DNA of 64,000 nt from Kribbella sp. VKM Ac-2569 (lineage in GTDB: Bacteria > Actinomycetota > Actinomycetes > Propionibacteriales > Kribbellaceae): the NCBI RefSeq assembly GCF_004216905.1, contig NZ_SGXJ01000001.1, forward strand, positions 434,001 to 498,000, read 5' to 3'. The notes under the pieces are model-generated. The model was given only the letters and a program-made list of their open reading frames with translations. It ran no database searches and was not told where the DNA came from. Each line of letters begins with the position of its first letter. The first letter of the stretch is position 1. Of this stretch, positions 51,241 through 59,842 are shown in pieces. The translations under genes and the position numbers were made by a program.

Positions 51241-52036
51241 CACACTGACCGCCCTCCGGGTTCTGATCAGATTGAGCTTGGCAACCGAACTGCAATATCG
51301 AGTCAACCTTCTCCAATCCTTGATCGGTGGCGCCGCAGCGCAGGCGACCCAACTGTTGTTCATCGGCGTGATCCTCACTTCATTCGGTGCAATTGGCGGT
51401 TGGTCCGCCAGTGAAGTCATGCTGCTAGTCGGATTGCGCATGGCAGCGCATGCGATCTATGCGTTCTTCTTCAGGCGCGTCATCGACAACGACCGCGTCG
51501 TTCACACTGGTGAATTCGATCGATATCTACTGCGGCCCGTCCCAGCATTCTTACAACTGTTGACACGCCAATTCAATCTCCAGCAACTAGGCGACATTTT
51601 CATCGCAGCGGCGGTCCTAGGAGTCGCCGTTCGCAATGCATCGATCGACTGGACCTTCGGATTGGCGCTATTTTGTGGCGCTTCAGTTATCGGTGGGGGC
51701 CTCATCGAGGCATCCCTTCAGACGATCCGCGCGGCGGCGGCATTTCGCCTCGCTAATACCGACGCCCTTATCGGAACGATTGACAGCTTGGTCGGAACGT
51801 ACTCGAACTTTCCTCTACAGATCTTCGGAGGCTTTGCCTCCGCATTCTTCACGTTCGCCGTCCCATTAGCATTCATCGCATGGGCGCCGGCCGCCATCTT
51901 GCTCAACCGGAGTGCGGACCTAGGCTTCCCGGCAGAAATCGCTTGGTCGACACCGGCCTTCGGGCCCATCTTGATGATGCTCGCCGTCACCGTTTATCAT
52001 CTTGAGTCACGACACTACTCGAGCCCTGGAAGCTAA
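51230..52036 (+). CDS. ABC exporter permease 2 (DUF990-like)
   Basis: The 268-aa protein has about six hydrophobic segments and the family pattern DNDRVVHTGEFDRYLLRPVPAFLQLL in a cytoplasmic loop, matching COG3694-type permeases. It starts inside the end of permease 1 by 11 bases. The ATPase and both permeases form one exporter; cargo unknown but likely linked to the neighbouring biosynthetic genes. Confidence 0.88.
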   Translation: MAASTLTALRVLIRLSLATELQYRVNLLQSLIGGAAAQATQLLFIGVILTSFGAIGGWSASEVMLLVGLRMAAHAIYAFFFRRVIDNDRVVHTGEFDRYLLRPVPAFLQLLTRQFNLQQLGDIFIAAAVLGVAVRNASIDWTFGLALFCGASVIGGGLIEASLQTIRAAAAFRLANTDALIGTIDSLVGTYSNFPLQIFGGFASAFFTFAVPLAFIAWAPAAILLNRSADLGFPAEIAWSTPAFGPILMMLAVTVYHLESRHYSSPGS

Positions 52037-52175
52037 CGATCACGTCACTAAACTCCTTTTACAGCACACCGTCGCGTTGCTCATGCCCGGCACGCGTGGC
52101 GTGCAGCATAACGCAACTCACGGTGAGGGCATGGCAACAGGGCGAGGATGGCAAAGACCAAAGGAGTGAGCGCAT

Positions 52176-53270
52176 ATGAGAGCGAATCCAGATCCTCTGC
52201 GCGTGGGAATGGTTGGTTGCGGTCGCGTCAGTTCTAAGTACATCGAAGGGATTCATGCTTCCGACCGATTGTCGCTGGTTACATGTACTGATTTGAACCC
52301 GGCCAACGCACGAGTCGTCGCTAATGCTCACGGATTCGAGGTGGCTGATTCACTCGATGCTCTACTCCAGAACGACTCGGTTGATATCGTCCTCAACCTG
52401 ACGCCTCCTCATGCGCACGAAGCCATCACGATCTCGGCCCTTGAGGCCGGAAGGCACGTCTACTCAGAGAAACCTCTCGCTACAACACGGGAAGCAGCGC
52501 GTCGAGTTGTCCGCACGGCAGCGTCATCCGCGCGCCTTCTTGCATGTGCGCCAGACCAGATCCTCACTGGTACTATGCGGGCAGCCCGCGAAATGATTGA
52601 CGCTGGGCACATCGGCAACCCAGTAGCCGCCACTGCATTCATGATGAATCACGGCCATGAGCAATGGCATCCCGACCCAGGTGGATATTATGCGTCACCG
52701 GGAGGCGGACCATTCTACAATCGCGCTGGCTACTACGTGGGCGCCCTTATCAATCTGTTTGGCCCGGTTGTCGAGGTTTCAGCAATGGGCAGAACCACAT
52801 GGCCCCATCGCGAGATAAAGACAGGACCCCGGATTGGCGAATTGATACCGGTGGAGGTTCCGACGCACATATCCGCAAATCTAGCCTTCGAAAACGGCGC
52901 CATCGCGACCGTAGTGACAAGCTTTGATGTCTGGAACACCAGTCTGCCAAGAATCGAGATCTATGGCTCGGACGCGACTGCTGTGTTGCCCGACCCAGTC
53001 ACCAACAATGGCAGCGTTCTCATCCTGCCACGAGATGGCGGCGAAGCTCAGAACTTCCCTATGCGACCATCGCAATATCCTGTGGCTGGCACGGGGATAC
53101 GCGATCTGGCGTCCGCCGTAGATAACAACGGCCAGCCCATATTGGACGCAGGTCTTGCTTATCACATCGTCGACATCATGGAATCCGTGCACGACTCCAT
53201 GACTCAAGGTCGCACCCAGCAGATAGAAAGTTCTTGCCGTCGACCTGAGTTGGGTCGGCTGGCGTCGTAA
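52176..53270 (+). CDS. Gfo/Idh/MocA-family oxidoreductase (island copy)
   Basis: A 364-aa NAD(P)-dependent oxidoreductase with Rossmann start RVGMVGCGRVSSKYIEGIH and an intact EKP motif (HVYSEKPLATT). The substrate-domain segment GGGPFYNRAGYYVGALINLFG is also present. Unlike the copy at 41862, this one keeps the canonical motif and has lower-GC codons. AAGGAG lies nine bases before the ATG. It follows the exporter genes and converges with the glycosyltransferase, consistent with a sugar-modifying step. Confidence 0.88.
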   Translation: MRANPDPLRVGMVGCGRVSSKYIEGIHASDRLSLVTCTDLNPANARVVANAHGFEVADSLDALLQNDSVDIVLNLTPPHAHEAITISALEAGRHVYSEKPLATTREAARRVVRTAASSARLLACAPDQILTGTMRAAREMIDAGHIGNPVAATAFMMNHGHEQWHPDPGGYYASPGGGPFYNRAGYYVGALINLFGPVVEVSAMGRTTWPHREIKTGPRIGELIPVEVPTHISANLAFENGAIATVVTSFDVWNTSLPRIEIYGSDATAVLPDPVTNNGSVLILPRDGGEAQNFPMRPSQYPVAGTGIRDLASAVDNNGQPILDAGLAYHIVDIMESVHDSMTQGRTQQIESSCRRPELGRLAS

Positions 53271-53286
53271 TGCGACACCCCTCGCC

Positions 53287-54441
53287 CTACAAGTTTGCAA
53301 AATTGGCAATCCTATCGACCGCGATCGCAGCTCCGTCCCGATTGAGGCGCGCTCGCCACTTTGTCACATTTGATCGAGTCTCACTATCAGACGAGAGGCC
53401 CTCAGCTAATGTGCGGATCTGCGCCCATGGGATGACCGACGGGTGAGTGGTCGGCGGGCGGAGAACGTACCCGAGGCCCATCCGCTCCATCCACCTGGCA
53501 TTGAGTTCTCTCTCTGGACTCGGATCGAGGACGATAACTGACGGCAGTGATGCCTGGATGCAACTCAGACAGGACCCGTGGCCTCCAATGGTAACTGCAC
53601 ATTTGGCAGTTCTGGCTACCACACTCATGTCGAACATAACCTTTATGGAAGCTCGCCCGAATCGGGATGAATCGCGGAGACTCCGTGCGACACTGCCATC
53701 GCCCGTTGCTATCATGATTTCACTGCCGAGGTCGCCGAATGCATCGAGGAACTCCTCCGCCCGCGTAGCGTCGAACATAGTTCTGTAGAAGAATATGCCG
53801 TTGCGCTCAATATCATGACCGCCATCTGCAGCGCCTAGATCATTCAGCATTGTCAGCGGGCCGACATAGCTCACATTTCCGACTGTGTCCAGATCTGGAA
53901 TTGGGTCGAACTCGGGAATGCTTGGAATGACGATCAACCCTCGCGCATACAACTCACGGAGATCCTCTGTTATTTCGGGAAGATCGAGAGAGGAAAGGAC
54001 GCGATTGAATGGTTCCACCGCTAACGACCATGTCCGACTCGCGCCGTCATATGTGAATCCGACCAAATGCACCTGCTGACAGATCGAAACGGCCGGAACG
54101 CGTGCCGCAGTTGCCGCGACCATCGCGCTCGGTCGATTGTCGTGCACGACCACGTCCGCTCCTACTCGCGCGATCAAGGCACTGTCGGCCTCAACAGCAT
54201 CTCGCACGTGATCGTGGTCCCTCCAGCACTGCCAGAGCTGACGCGGAATCAGGCTGGCGGGGTACACAACCGGCTCACAGTTCGCTTCTCGGACTAGCGC
54301 GACCTCTGCGTGCATATTCCGTACTGCAATGACCACGCGCCATCCTCGAGCCCTAGCTGCACGGCCAACGACAGCACATCGCGCTACGTGCCCAAGGCCG
54401 CCGCCCCAAGAGAGAAGTAGGAGCGTGGGCAGTGATCGCAT
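53287..54441 (-). CDS. MurG/GT1-like glycosyltransferase
   Basis: The 384-aa protein has a GT-B fold. The N-terminal acceptor loop is LLLSWGGGLGHVARC, and the C-terminal donor-binding region is TIGGHGSCLSCIQASLPSVIVLD then ERELNARWMERMGLGYVL, like MurG and macrolide glycosyltransferases. It would transfer a nucleotide-activated sugar. ATG 54441 is supported by GGAAGG nine bases upstream; a TTG nine bases earlier is the alternative. It is divergent from the DUF402 gene. Acceptor and donor are unknown. Confidence 0.85.
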   Translation of the reverse strand: MRSLPTLLLLSWGGGLGHVARCAVVGRAARARGWRVVIAVRNMHAEVALVREANCEPVVYPASLIPRQLWQCWRDHDHVRDAVEADSALIARVGADVVVHDNRPSAMVAATAARVPAVSICQQVHLVGFTYDGASRTWSLAVEPFNRVLSSLDLPEITEDLRELYARGLIVIPSIPEFDPIPDLDTVGNVSYVGPLTMLNDLGAADGGHDIERNGIFFYRTMFDATRAEEFLDAFGDLGSEIMIATGDGSVARSLRDSSRFGRASIKVMFDMSVVARTAKCAVTIGGHGSCLSCIQASLPSVIVLDPSPERELNARWMERMGLGYVLRPPTTHPSVIPWAQIRTLAEGLSSDSETRSNVTKWRARLNRDGAAIAVDRIANFANL

Positions 54442-54538
54442 AGACGTCAACCTTCCACCTTCATTGACCTCAACTCATGGGCTCCGGCTGCTAGAGTCAC
54501 ATGCCGTCAAGATCAATTGTGTCGAAAATGAGGTCCAT

Positions 54539-55216
54539 GTGGCTCCAGACAGCCCGCACGATAGATTACCTCAGCACAGACCGGGCGACATCGTGGTTTG
54601 GCGATGCATCCAGGAGTCACGACCTGATTCACTCAGGCACATCACGTACGCAATGCCGGCCATCATGCTCAGCGACGCCGGTGATTCGATCGCGATCCAC
54701 CATCTGCCAGGCTCAGTTCCCAAGCAACGATCCGGGTCAAGAGTGCAGGGACCTCGCGGGAACCGGATGCTGCCAAGTGGGTGGGACGGTTCATACGAAG
54801 ATGCACCTGCGTTCATGGGCGAGAATGTGCGCGTGCATCTGAAGAGCAGGCAATACTCGATCTTGCGAAACTGGAACCCTGTACAGCGACAATTTCGTGG
54901 TTGGTACATCAATCTCGAATTGCCATGGAAGAGCTCTCATTGCGGCTATGACAGCGCTGACTTAATTTTGGACGTGGCCGTGTCAGACGATCTGAGGTCC
55001 TGGAACTTGAAGGACGAGGCAGAGTTTCGTTGGGCAGGCAAGGTAGGAATCCTGGATGCCTCAACCATGGAGTTCGCCGAGCGGCAGGCTAGGTCGGCGA
55101 TCGATGATATCTCTCACCTACGGTGGCCGTTCTCAGCGGACTGGTCGCCATGGGCACCACATTCCAAGCCATTCGCGCCCAGACTCCCGACTGGCTGGGA
55201 TCAGTTGGACGATTGA
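54539..55216 (+). CDS. FomD-like DUF402 nucleotide hydrolase
   Basis: A ~225-aa DUF402 protein with PGDIVVWRC, MPAIMLSDAGDSIAIHHLPGS, and the DUF402 hallmark WYINLELPWKSS followed by YDSADLILDVAVSDDLRSW and KDEAEF. The C-terminal GWDQLDD matches long actinobacterial members. DUF402 includes FomD, which hydrolyses a CMP-phosphonate ester in fosfomycin synthesis, and bacterial nucleoside diphosphatases. The start is uncertain: GTG 54539 with GAGGT upstream or GTG 54425. It is divergent from the glycosyltransferase gene. Confidence 0.8.
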   Translation: MAPDSPHDRLPQHRPGDIVVWRCIQESRPDSLRHITYAMPAIMLSDAGDSIAIHHLPGSVPKQRSGSRVQGPRGNRMLPSGWDGSYEDAPAFMGENVRVHLKSRQYSILRNWNPVQRQFRGWYINLELPWKSSHCGYDSADLILDVAVSDDLRSWNLKDEAEFRWAGKVGILDASTMEFAERQARSAIDDISHLRWPFSADWSPWAPHSKPFAPRLPTGWDQLDD

Positions 55217-55626
55217 AGTTCGGGGTCCTCAGGCAGGTATGAGATCGATCCCGTCGTCCGGTGGCATCTTCTTCGTTACCCCTAGCGCGTCGGGGTGAAC
55301 CACGGCAGGCGGCCGAATTGGCGTCGAGGCGATCCTTGGATCGTTCTCGCTTGTGTCTGTGGACATATTCGAGGTTTGCTCCGTGTCAATCGCTCAGCAA
55401 GGCCGTGGCCGGTGTTCGAGCGCCGGTCGTTGGGCCCGATAGGTCGGCTAGCTCGATCTTGACGTCACACCGGTCCAGATATTGCAAGCAGCTCGCGAGG
55501 TGCTCGCCAAGGAGTTTCGTCATGAGTGGAGGATCGCTCGATGACCTTGGTCTGCCCGTGACCTCACGGACATGTTCGTCGTGGTATCGGACGTACGCAG
55601 CAGCGCTCCAGGCCAGCACCTTGCCC

Positions 55627-55678
55627 TTGTCGTTCTCACTCTCACTACGGGATTGTCGTTCTCCCTCTCACTAGGGGA
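55627..55678. repeat. tandem 26-bp direct repeat, two copies
   Basis: The unit starting TTGTCGTTCTC occurs at 55627-55652 and again at 55653-55678 with two mismatches. It is the only evident tandem duplication of this size in the window. Confidence 0.75.
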
Positions 55679-55964
55679 TCGGATGTTGCCCCACGTCCCG
55701 ATCGGAAGGTGCGGTCAACTGAGGTCAGACCTCCACCGTCTGCTGCACGTGGCAGCTCAACGGCCGGACGGGGCGGAGATCAGACCCAAGCGAGAGCAGT
55801 GCGACAGAACGCGATAAGCGCACCGCCAGCTGGCTGCCGGGACCCGGCGGCTGTGGCGTTGGCAGTGCCCCATTGCCCGGGCAGTCCTTGACCAACTCTG
55901 CAAATTGGTGGAGTAGATGCAGGTCTCGGGCCCCTGCCGAGGCGCCGACCTGCGCCTGACCTGG

Positions 55965-56030
55965 GGATTTGTAGACACGGTGGGGGTCGAACCCACAGCC
56001 AGCAGAGTTGCTGTCGGTTCGCTCGTGGTG
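55965..56030 (-). other. tRNA T-arm-like fragment, possible attachment-site relic
   Basis: On the minus strand GTGGG-TTCGACC-CCCAC (about 55996-55980) forms a perfect tRNA T-stem and loop, followed by an acceptor-like stretch. No complete cloverleaf can be built: the anticodon stem before it has a four-base loop. It lies at the core-side edge of the island, as expected for a degenerate tRNA-derived attachment site; it could also be chance. Confidence 0.35.
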
Positions 56031-56236
56031 CGCCGCCAGGTGCAGCGCTGGATGCGGCAGGGCCGGGACGTTGCAGTCGCCAGCAGCACGAGTCCGTTTG
56101 GTTGCGGGCGTTGGGTTGGTGGTCGCCTGCGAGCGGTAGCGAGCTGAAGGCGGGCGGCAGCTCGCCGGCGGTAGCCGGCAGCTGGAAGACGGCGCTGAGC
56201 CGGGGGTGGGTGGGAGCGCTCGGAGGTTGGTTACTT

Positions 56237-57214
56237 CTAGAACGGGAGTTTGGGTTGGGGTGGGGCGTGGGTGGGGTCTACGCCGTCGAAGAGGCTGCTG
56301 ACTGATTCGCCGTCGTGGATTCGTTTGATGGCTTCGGCGAAGAGGCCGGCGACCGAGGTGACTTGCAGGTCGGGGAAGCCGGTGGGGCGGGGAACGGTGT
56401 CGGTGCTGATGACCTCGGTGATGGAGGGGTGGGAGCGGAGGCGCTCGACCGCGGGGCCGGCGAACAGGCCGTGGGTGCAGGCGACGGCGGCCGACGTACA
56501 GCCGCGGTCCTTCAGGCGGTCCAGGAGTTCGACGATGGAGCCGCCGGTGGCGATCTCGTCGTCGAGGACGATCGCGCGTTTGCCGGCGACGTCGCCGACG
56601 ATCGTGTCGATGACCACGCGGTCGTCGGAGAGCCGCTGCTTGCTGCCGGCCGCGACCGGGAGGCCCAGCAGCCGGGCGAACTGCGTCGCGGTCTTCGCGT
56701 TGCCGAGGTCGGGGCTGACCACGACGGTGTCGGACAGGTCGCGACCGCGGAAGTGGTCGGCGAGGATGCCGATCGCGGTCAGGTGGTCGACCGGGACCGA
56801 GAAGAAGCCGTGGACCTGGGGCGCGTGCAGCGACATCGTCAGCACCCGGTTGGCGCCGGCCGTGGTCAGCATGTCGGCGACGAGCCGGCCGCCGATCGAG
56901 ATCCGGGACGCGTCCTTCTTGTCGGACCGTGCGTACGCGTAGTGCGGGATGACCGCGGTGATCTGCTGCGCCGACGCGCCGCGGGCGGCGTCGATCATCA
57001 GCAGCAGCTCCATCAGATGATCCTGCGTCGGCGGGACGAGGGGTTGCACGATGTACACGTCTCGTTGCCGGCAGTTCGCCTGCAGTTGGACCTGCAGGCA
57101 ATCGTTGCTGAAACGATGGATCTCTACCGGAGAAAGCGGTACGCCGAGATCTTTACAGATCTGCTCCGCCAACTCGATGTGGGCACTTCCGCTGAACACG
57201 ACGATCTCTCGCAC
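56237..57214 (-). CDS. prs: ribose-phosphate pyrophosphokinase (divergent type)
   Basis: The 325-aa enzyme makes PRPP from ribose-5-phosphate and ATP. It retains FSGSAHIELAEQI, the DHLMELLLMIDAAR region, IPHYAYARSDKKD and the PRPP loop VLDDEIATGGS. The GGVK-type loop is replaced by VVSPDLGNAKTA. These variants mark it as a second, divergent Prs class rather than the main house-keeping one (inference). It follows threonine aldolase by 37 bases on the same strand. Confidence 0.9.
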   Translation of the reverse strand: MREIVVFSGSAHIELAEQICKDLGVPLSPVEIHRFSNDCLQVQLQANCRQRDVYIVQPLVPPTQDHLMELLLMIDAARGASAQQITAVIPHYAYARSDKKDASRISIGGRLVADMLTTAGANRVLTMSLHAPQVHGFFSVPVDHLTAIGILADHFRGRDLSDTVVVSPDLGNAKTATQFARLLGLPVAAGSKQRLSDDRVVIDTIVGDVAGKRAIVLDDEIATGGSIVELLDRLKDRGCTSAAVACTHGLFAGPAVERLRSHPSITEVISTDTVPRPTGFPDLQVTSVAGLFAEAIKRIHDGESVSSLFDGVDPTHAPPQPKLPF

Positions 57215-57251
57215 GGCTCTCCCCGAACGCTGCGACCCCGACAGCTGAACA

Positions 57252-58274
57252 CTAGCCGATCAGTCGCGCCAGAACTTCTGCGGCCTGACGGCAATCAGCT
57301 GCCGAGGCGTCGAGATGCGTGACGATCCGCAGCTGGGTCGCCCCGACCCCACCGACCAGTACGCCGGCGTCGCGAGCGCCGGCCACCACGTCGGCGACTG
57401 TGCGACCGGTGGCGGCCAGGTCGGCGACGACGATGTTGGTCTCGACTTGGTCGGGCTTCACCGAGCCGGGCGCGGCGTCGGCGAGCACCTCGGCGATCGC
57501 GCGGGCGTTCGCGTGGTCCTCGGCCAGCCGCTCGACGTTGTGTTCAACGGCGTACAGCCCGGCCGCGGCCAGTACGCCGGCCTGCCGCCAGCCCCCGCCG
57601 AGACGCTTGCGCCACACGCGCGCCTCGCGGATCAGCTCCACAGAGCCCACAAGGACGGAGCCGACCGGCGCGCCCAGGCCCTTGGACAGGCAGACGCTCG
57701 CCGCGGCCGCTCGCGAGGCAAAAGACGCGACGGACCGTCCACTGGCGACACCAGCGTTCCACAACCGGGCGCCGTCCAGATGCAGCGGAATTCCGCGCGC
57801 ATCGAGTTCGTCCGCGAGTACGTCGTACCCGTGCTGGATCGACCCGCCGCCGAAGTTGTGCGTGTTCTCGACCGAGACGGCCGACGTGACGACGAAGTAC
57901 GGACCGAGGTCTGGCGCGATCAGCGCGCGGATCTGCTCGAGGTCGATCTGCCCGGACGGCGCGCTCCACGTCCGCGTCGTGACGCCGCTAACGGCCGCGT
58001 GCGCACCGAGCTCGGCCCGCGCGATGTGCGCGCTCGCCTCACAGAGCACCTCACCGCCGGGCGGCACCAAAGAACGTACGCCGAGGATGTTCGCGAGCGA
58101 TCCCGTGACGGTGAAGAGGCCGGCCTCGTGCCCGAGCAGGCCGGCGACCCGCTCCTCCAGGGCGTTGACCGTCGGGTCCTCGCCGTACACGTCGTCGCCG
58201 AGCGGGGCCGACGTCATCGCGGCCAGCATCTCCGCGGACGGGCGGGTGACGGTGTCCGAGCGGAGATCGATCAT
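57252..58274 (-). CDS. low-specificity L-threonine aldolase
   Basis: A 340-aa PLP enzyme that cleaves threonine to glycine and acetaldehyde. It begins MIDLRSDTVTRPSAEML with DVYGEDPTVNALE, and the PLP lysine lies in SVCLSKGLGAPVGSVLVGS. Both are family signatures. Its ATG overlaps the aroG stop by four bases (ATGA), linking it to aromatic amino-acid synthesis at the operon level. Fold-type I is expected. Confidence 0.93.
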   Translation of the reverse strand: MIDLRSDTVTRPSAEMLAAMTSAPLGDDVYGEDPTVNALEERVAGLLGHEAGLFTVTGSLANILGVRSLVPPGGEVLCEASAHIARAELGAHAAVSGVTTRTWSAPSGQIDLEQIRALIAPDLGPYFVVTSAVSVENTHNFGGGSIQHGYDVLADELDARGIPLHLDGARLWNAGVASGRSVASFASRAAAASVCLSKGLGAPVGSVLVGSVELIREARVWRKRLGGGWRQAGVLAAAGLYAVEHNVERLAEDHANARAIAEVLADAAPGSVKPDQVETNIVVADLAATGRTVADVVAGARDAGVLVGGVGATQLRIVTHLDASAADCRQAAEVLARLIG

Positions 58275-59644
58275 GCCTGTGCGCCGCGCAGGCGTTCCGC
58301 CACCAGGAAGGCCAGCTCGAGGGACTGGTGCCGGTTCAGCCGCGGGTCGCAGGCGGTCTCGTACCGGTTCACGAGGTCCTCCGCGACCAGTTCCTCACCG
58401 CCGCCGAGGCACTCGGTGACGTCGTCGCCGGTCAGCTCCATGTGGACACCACCCGGCCAGGTCCCGACCTGCTGGTGGGCGTCGAAGAAGCCCTGCACCT
58501 CGTCCATCACGTCGTCGAAGTTGCGGGTCTTGTAACCGTTCGGCGTCTCGTACGTGTTCCCGTGCATCGGGTCGCACACCCACGCGATCGGCGAGCCGTG
58601 GTCGCGGACCGCCTCCAGCAGCGGCGGCAGCGCCGAGCGGATCTTCCCCGCGCCCATCCGGGTGATGAACGTGAGCCGACCCTCGATGCCCTTCGGGTTC
58701 AGCTTGTCGATCAGGGCCCGGATGTACTCCGGCGTGGTGGTCGGACCGATCTTCACGCCGAGCGGGTTCGACAGCGAGGCGAGGAACTCGACGTGCGCGC
58801 CGTCCAGCTGCCGCGTCCGCTCCCCCACCCAGAGCAGGTGGCCGGACACGTCGTACGGCAGCTCGGTCCGCGAGTCGATCCGGGTCAGGGCGTGCTCGTA
58901 CTCAAGAATCAGCGCCTCGTGCGACGCGTAGAAGTCGACGGTCCGGAACTCGTCCGAGGTGGCGCCGCAGGCCCGCATGAACGCGAGCGCGCGCTCGATC
59001 TCCGACGCCAGCTGCTCGTAGCGGCGGCCGACCGGGGACGACTTCACGAAGTCCGTGTTCCAGGCGTGCACCTGGTGCAGGTCGGCGTACCCGCCGGTGG
59101 TGAACGCGCGGGTCAGGTTCAGCGTCGCGGCCGCCGCGTTGTAGACGCCGCGCAGGCGCTGCGGATCCGGGATCCGCGACTCGGGGGTGAAGTCGAAGCC
59201 GTTCACGGCGTCACCGCGGTACGACGGGAGCGTGACGCCCTCGCGGGTCTCCTCGCCGGACGAGCGCGGCTTGGCGTACTGGCCCGCGATCCGGCCGATC
59301 TTCACGACCGGCACGCTGGCGGCGTACTGCAGTACGACGGACATCTGCAGGAGCACCCGCAGCTTGGCCCGGATGTTCTCCGCGGTCACGCCCGCGAACG
59401 TCTCCGCGCAGTCGCCGCCCTGGAGGATGAACGCCTCACCGCGGGCGACCGCACCGATCTTCGTCGTCAGGTCGTCGCACTCACCGGCGAACACCAGCGG
59501 CGGCAGCCTCCGGAGCTCCGTGATCACCTGCTCGAGCACACCCTGATCCGGCCACTCCGGCTGCTGCAGCGGCTTCAGCCCCCGCAACTCCTCCAGCGTA
59601 GGAACCCCGGGAACCTGCCCCGCCGTCAACGTCGCAAATTGCAT
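58271..59644 (-). CDS. aroG: class II 3-deoxy-7-phosphoheptulonate synthase
   Basis: This 457-aa plant-type DAHP synthase catalyses the first step of the shikimate pathway from erythrose-4-phosphate and PEP. Family marks include GEAFILQGGDCAETF, KIGRIAGQYAKPRSS, SHLLWVGERTRQLDGAHVEF and CDPMHGNT with a later GGVHMELTGDDVTEC. Length equals the mycobacterial enzyme. It is the first gene of an operon with threonine aldolase and prs. The upstream 59645-59842 region is pyrimidine-rich with no gene seen. Confidence 0.96.
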   Translation of the reverse strand: MQFATLTAGQVPGVPTLEELRGLKPLQQPEWPDQGVLEQVITELRRLPPLVFAGECDDLTTKIGAVARGEAFILQGGDCAETFAGVTAENIRAKLRVLLQMSVVLQYAASVPVVKIGRIAGQYAKPRSSGEETREGVTLPSYRGDAVNGFDFTPESRIPDPQRLRGVYNAAAATLNLTRAFTTGGYADLHQVHAWNTDFVKSSPVGRRYEQLASEIERALAFMRACGATSDEFRTVDFYASHEALILEYEHALTRIDSRTELPYDVSGHLLWVGERTRQLDGAHVEFLASLSNPLGVKIGPTTTPEYIRALIDKLNPKGIEGRLTFITRMGAGKIRSALPPLLEAVRDHGSPIAWVCDPMHGNTYETPNGYKTRNFDDVMDEVQGFFDAHQQVGTWPGGVHMELTGDDVTECLGGGEELVAEDLVNRYETACDPRLNRHQSLELAFLVAERLRGAQA

Positions 59645-59842
59645 ACCCTCAGCCTAGTTGACCCCCCTCGGACCCCACCCACACGTCTCACCACCTCCCC
59701 TCGCCCCTCACCGTTGCCCAAATCTCTCCTAGGACAGAAATGCCTCTTCAGCGGGTGAAATCCGCCAGGATCCGGCGGGAGGTTGTCCACAGGGGCCTAA
59801 CTCGTCGCGAGCGAGGAGGGTGATCGACGGCATGTTGTAGGT

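Larger units (their letters stand above)
55217..56236. other. gene-poor right end of the island
   Basis: About 1 kb with no secure gene. A minus-strand frame at 55386-55619 (77 aa, LLGEHLASCLQYLDRCDVKIEL) has some coding-like features and may be a remnant. A tandem 26-base repeat and a tRNA-T-arm-like fragment lie here. The sequence between 56090 and 56240 is strongly G-rich on the plus strand. Confidence 0.5.

Noticed and set aside
55386..55619. A 77-aa minus-strand frame
   Set aside because: Some coding-like features, but no family, no ribosome site and partial overlap with repeats; left as a possible remnant only.
55917..56147. A 76-aa plus-strand peptide with VGVEPTA
   Set aside because: GVEPT-type peptides are characteristic spurious translations of antisense tRNA T-arm sequence; supports the tRNA-like fragment instead.
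55725..57101. A 458-aa minus-strand frame overlapping prs
   Set aside because: Arg/Pro-rich frame-shifted reading of prs; prs in the other frame is certain.
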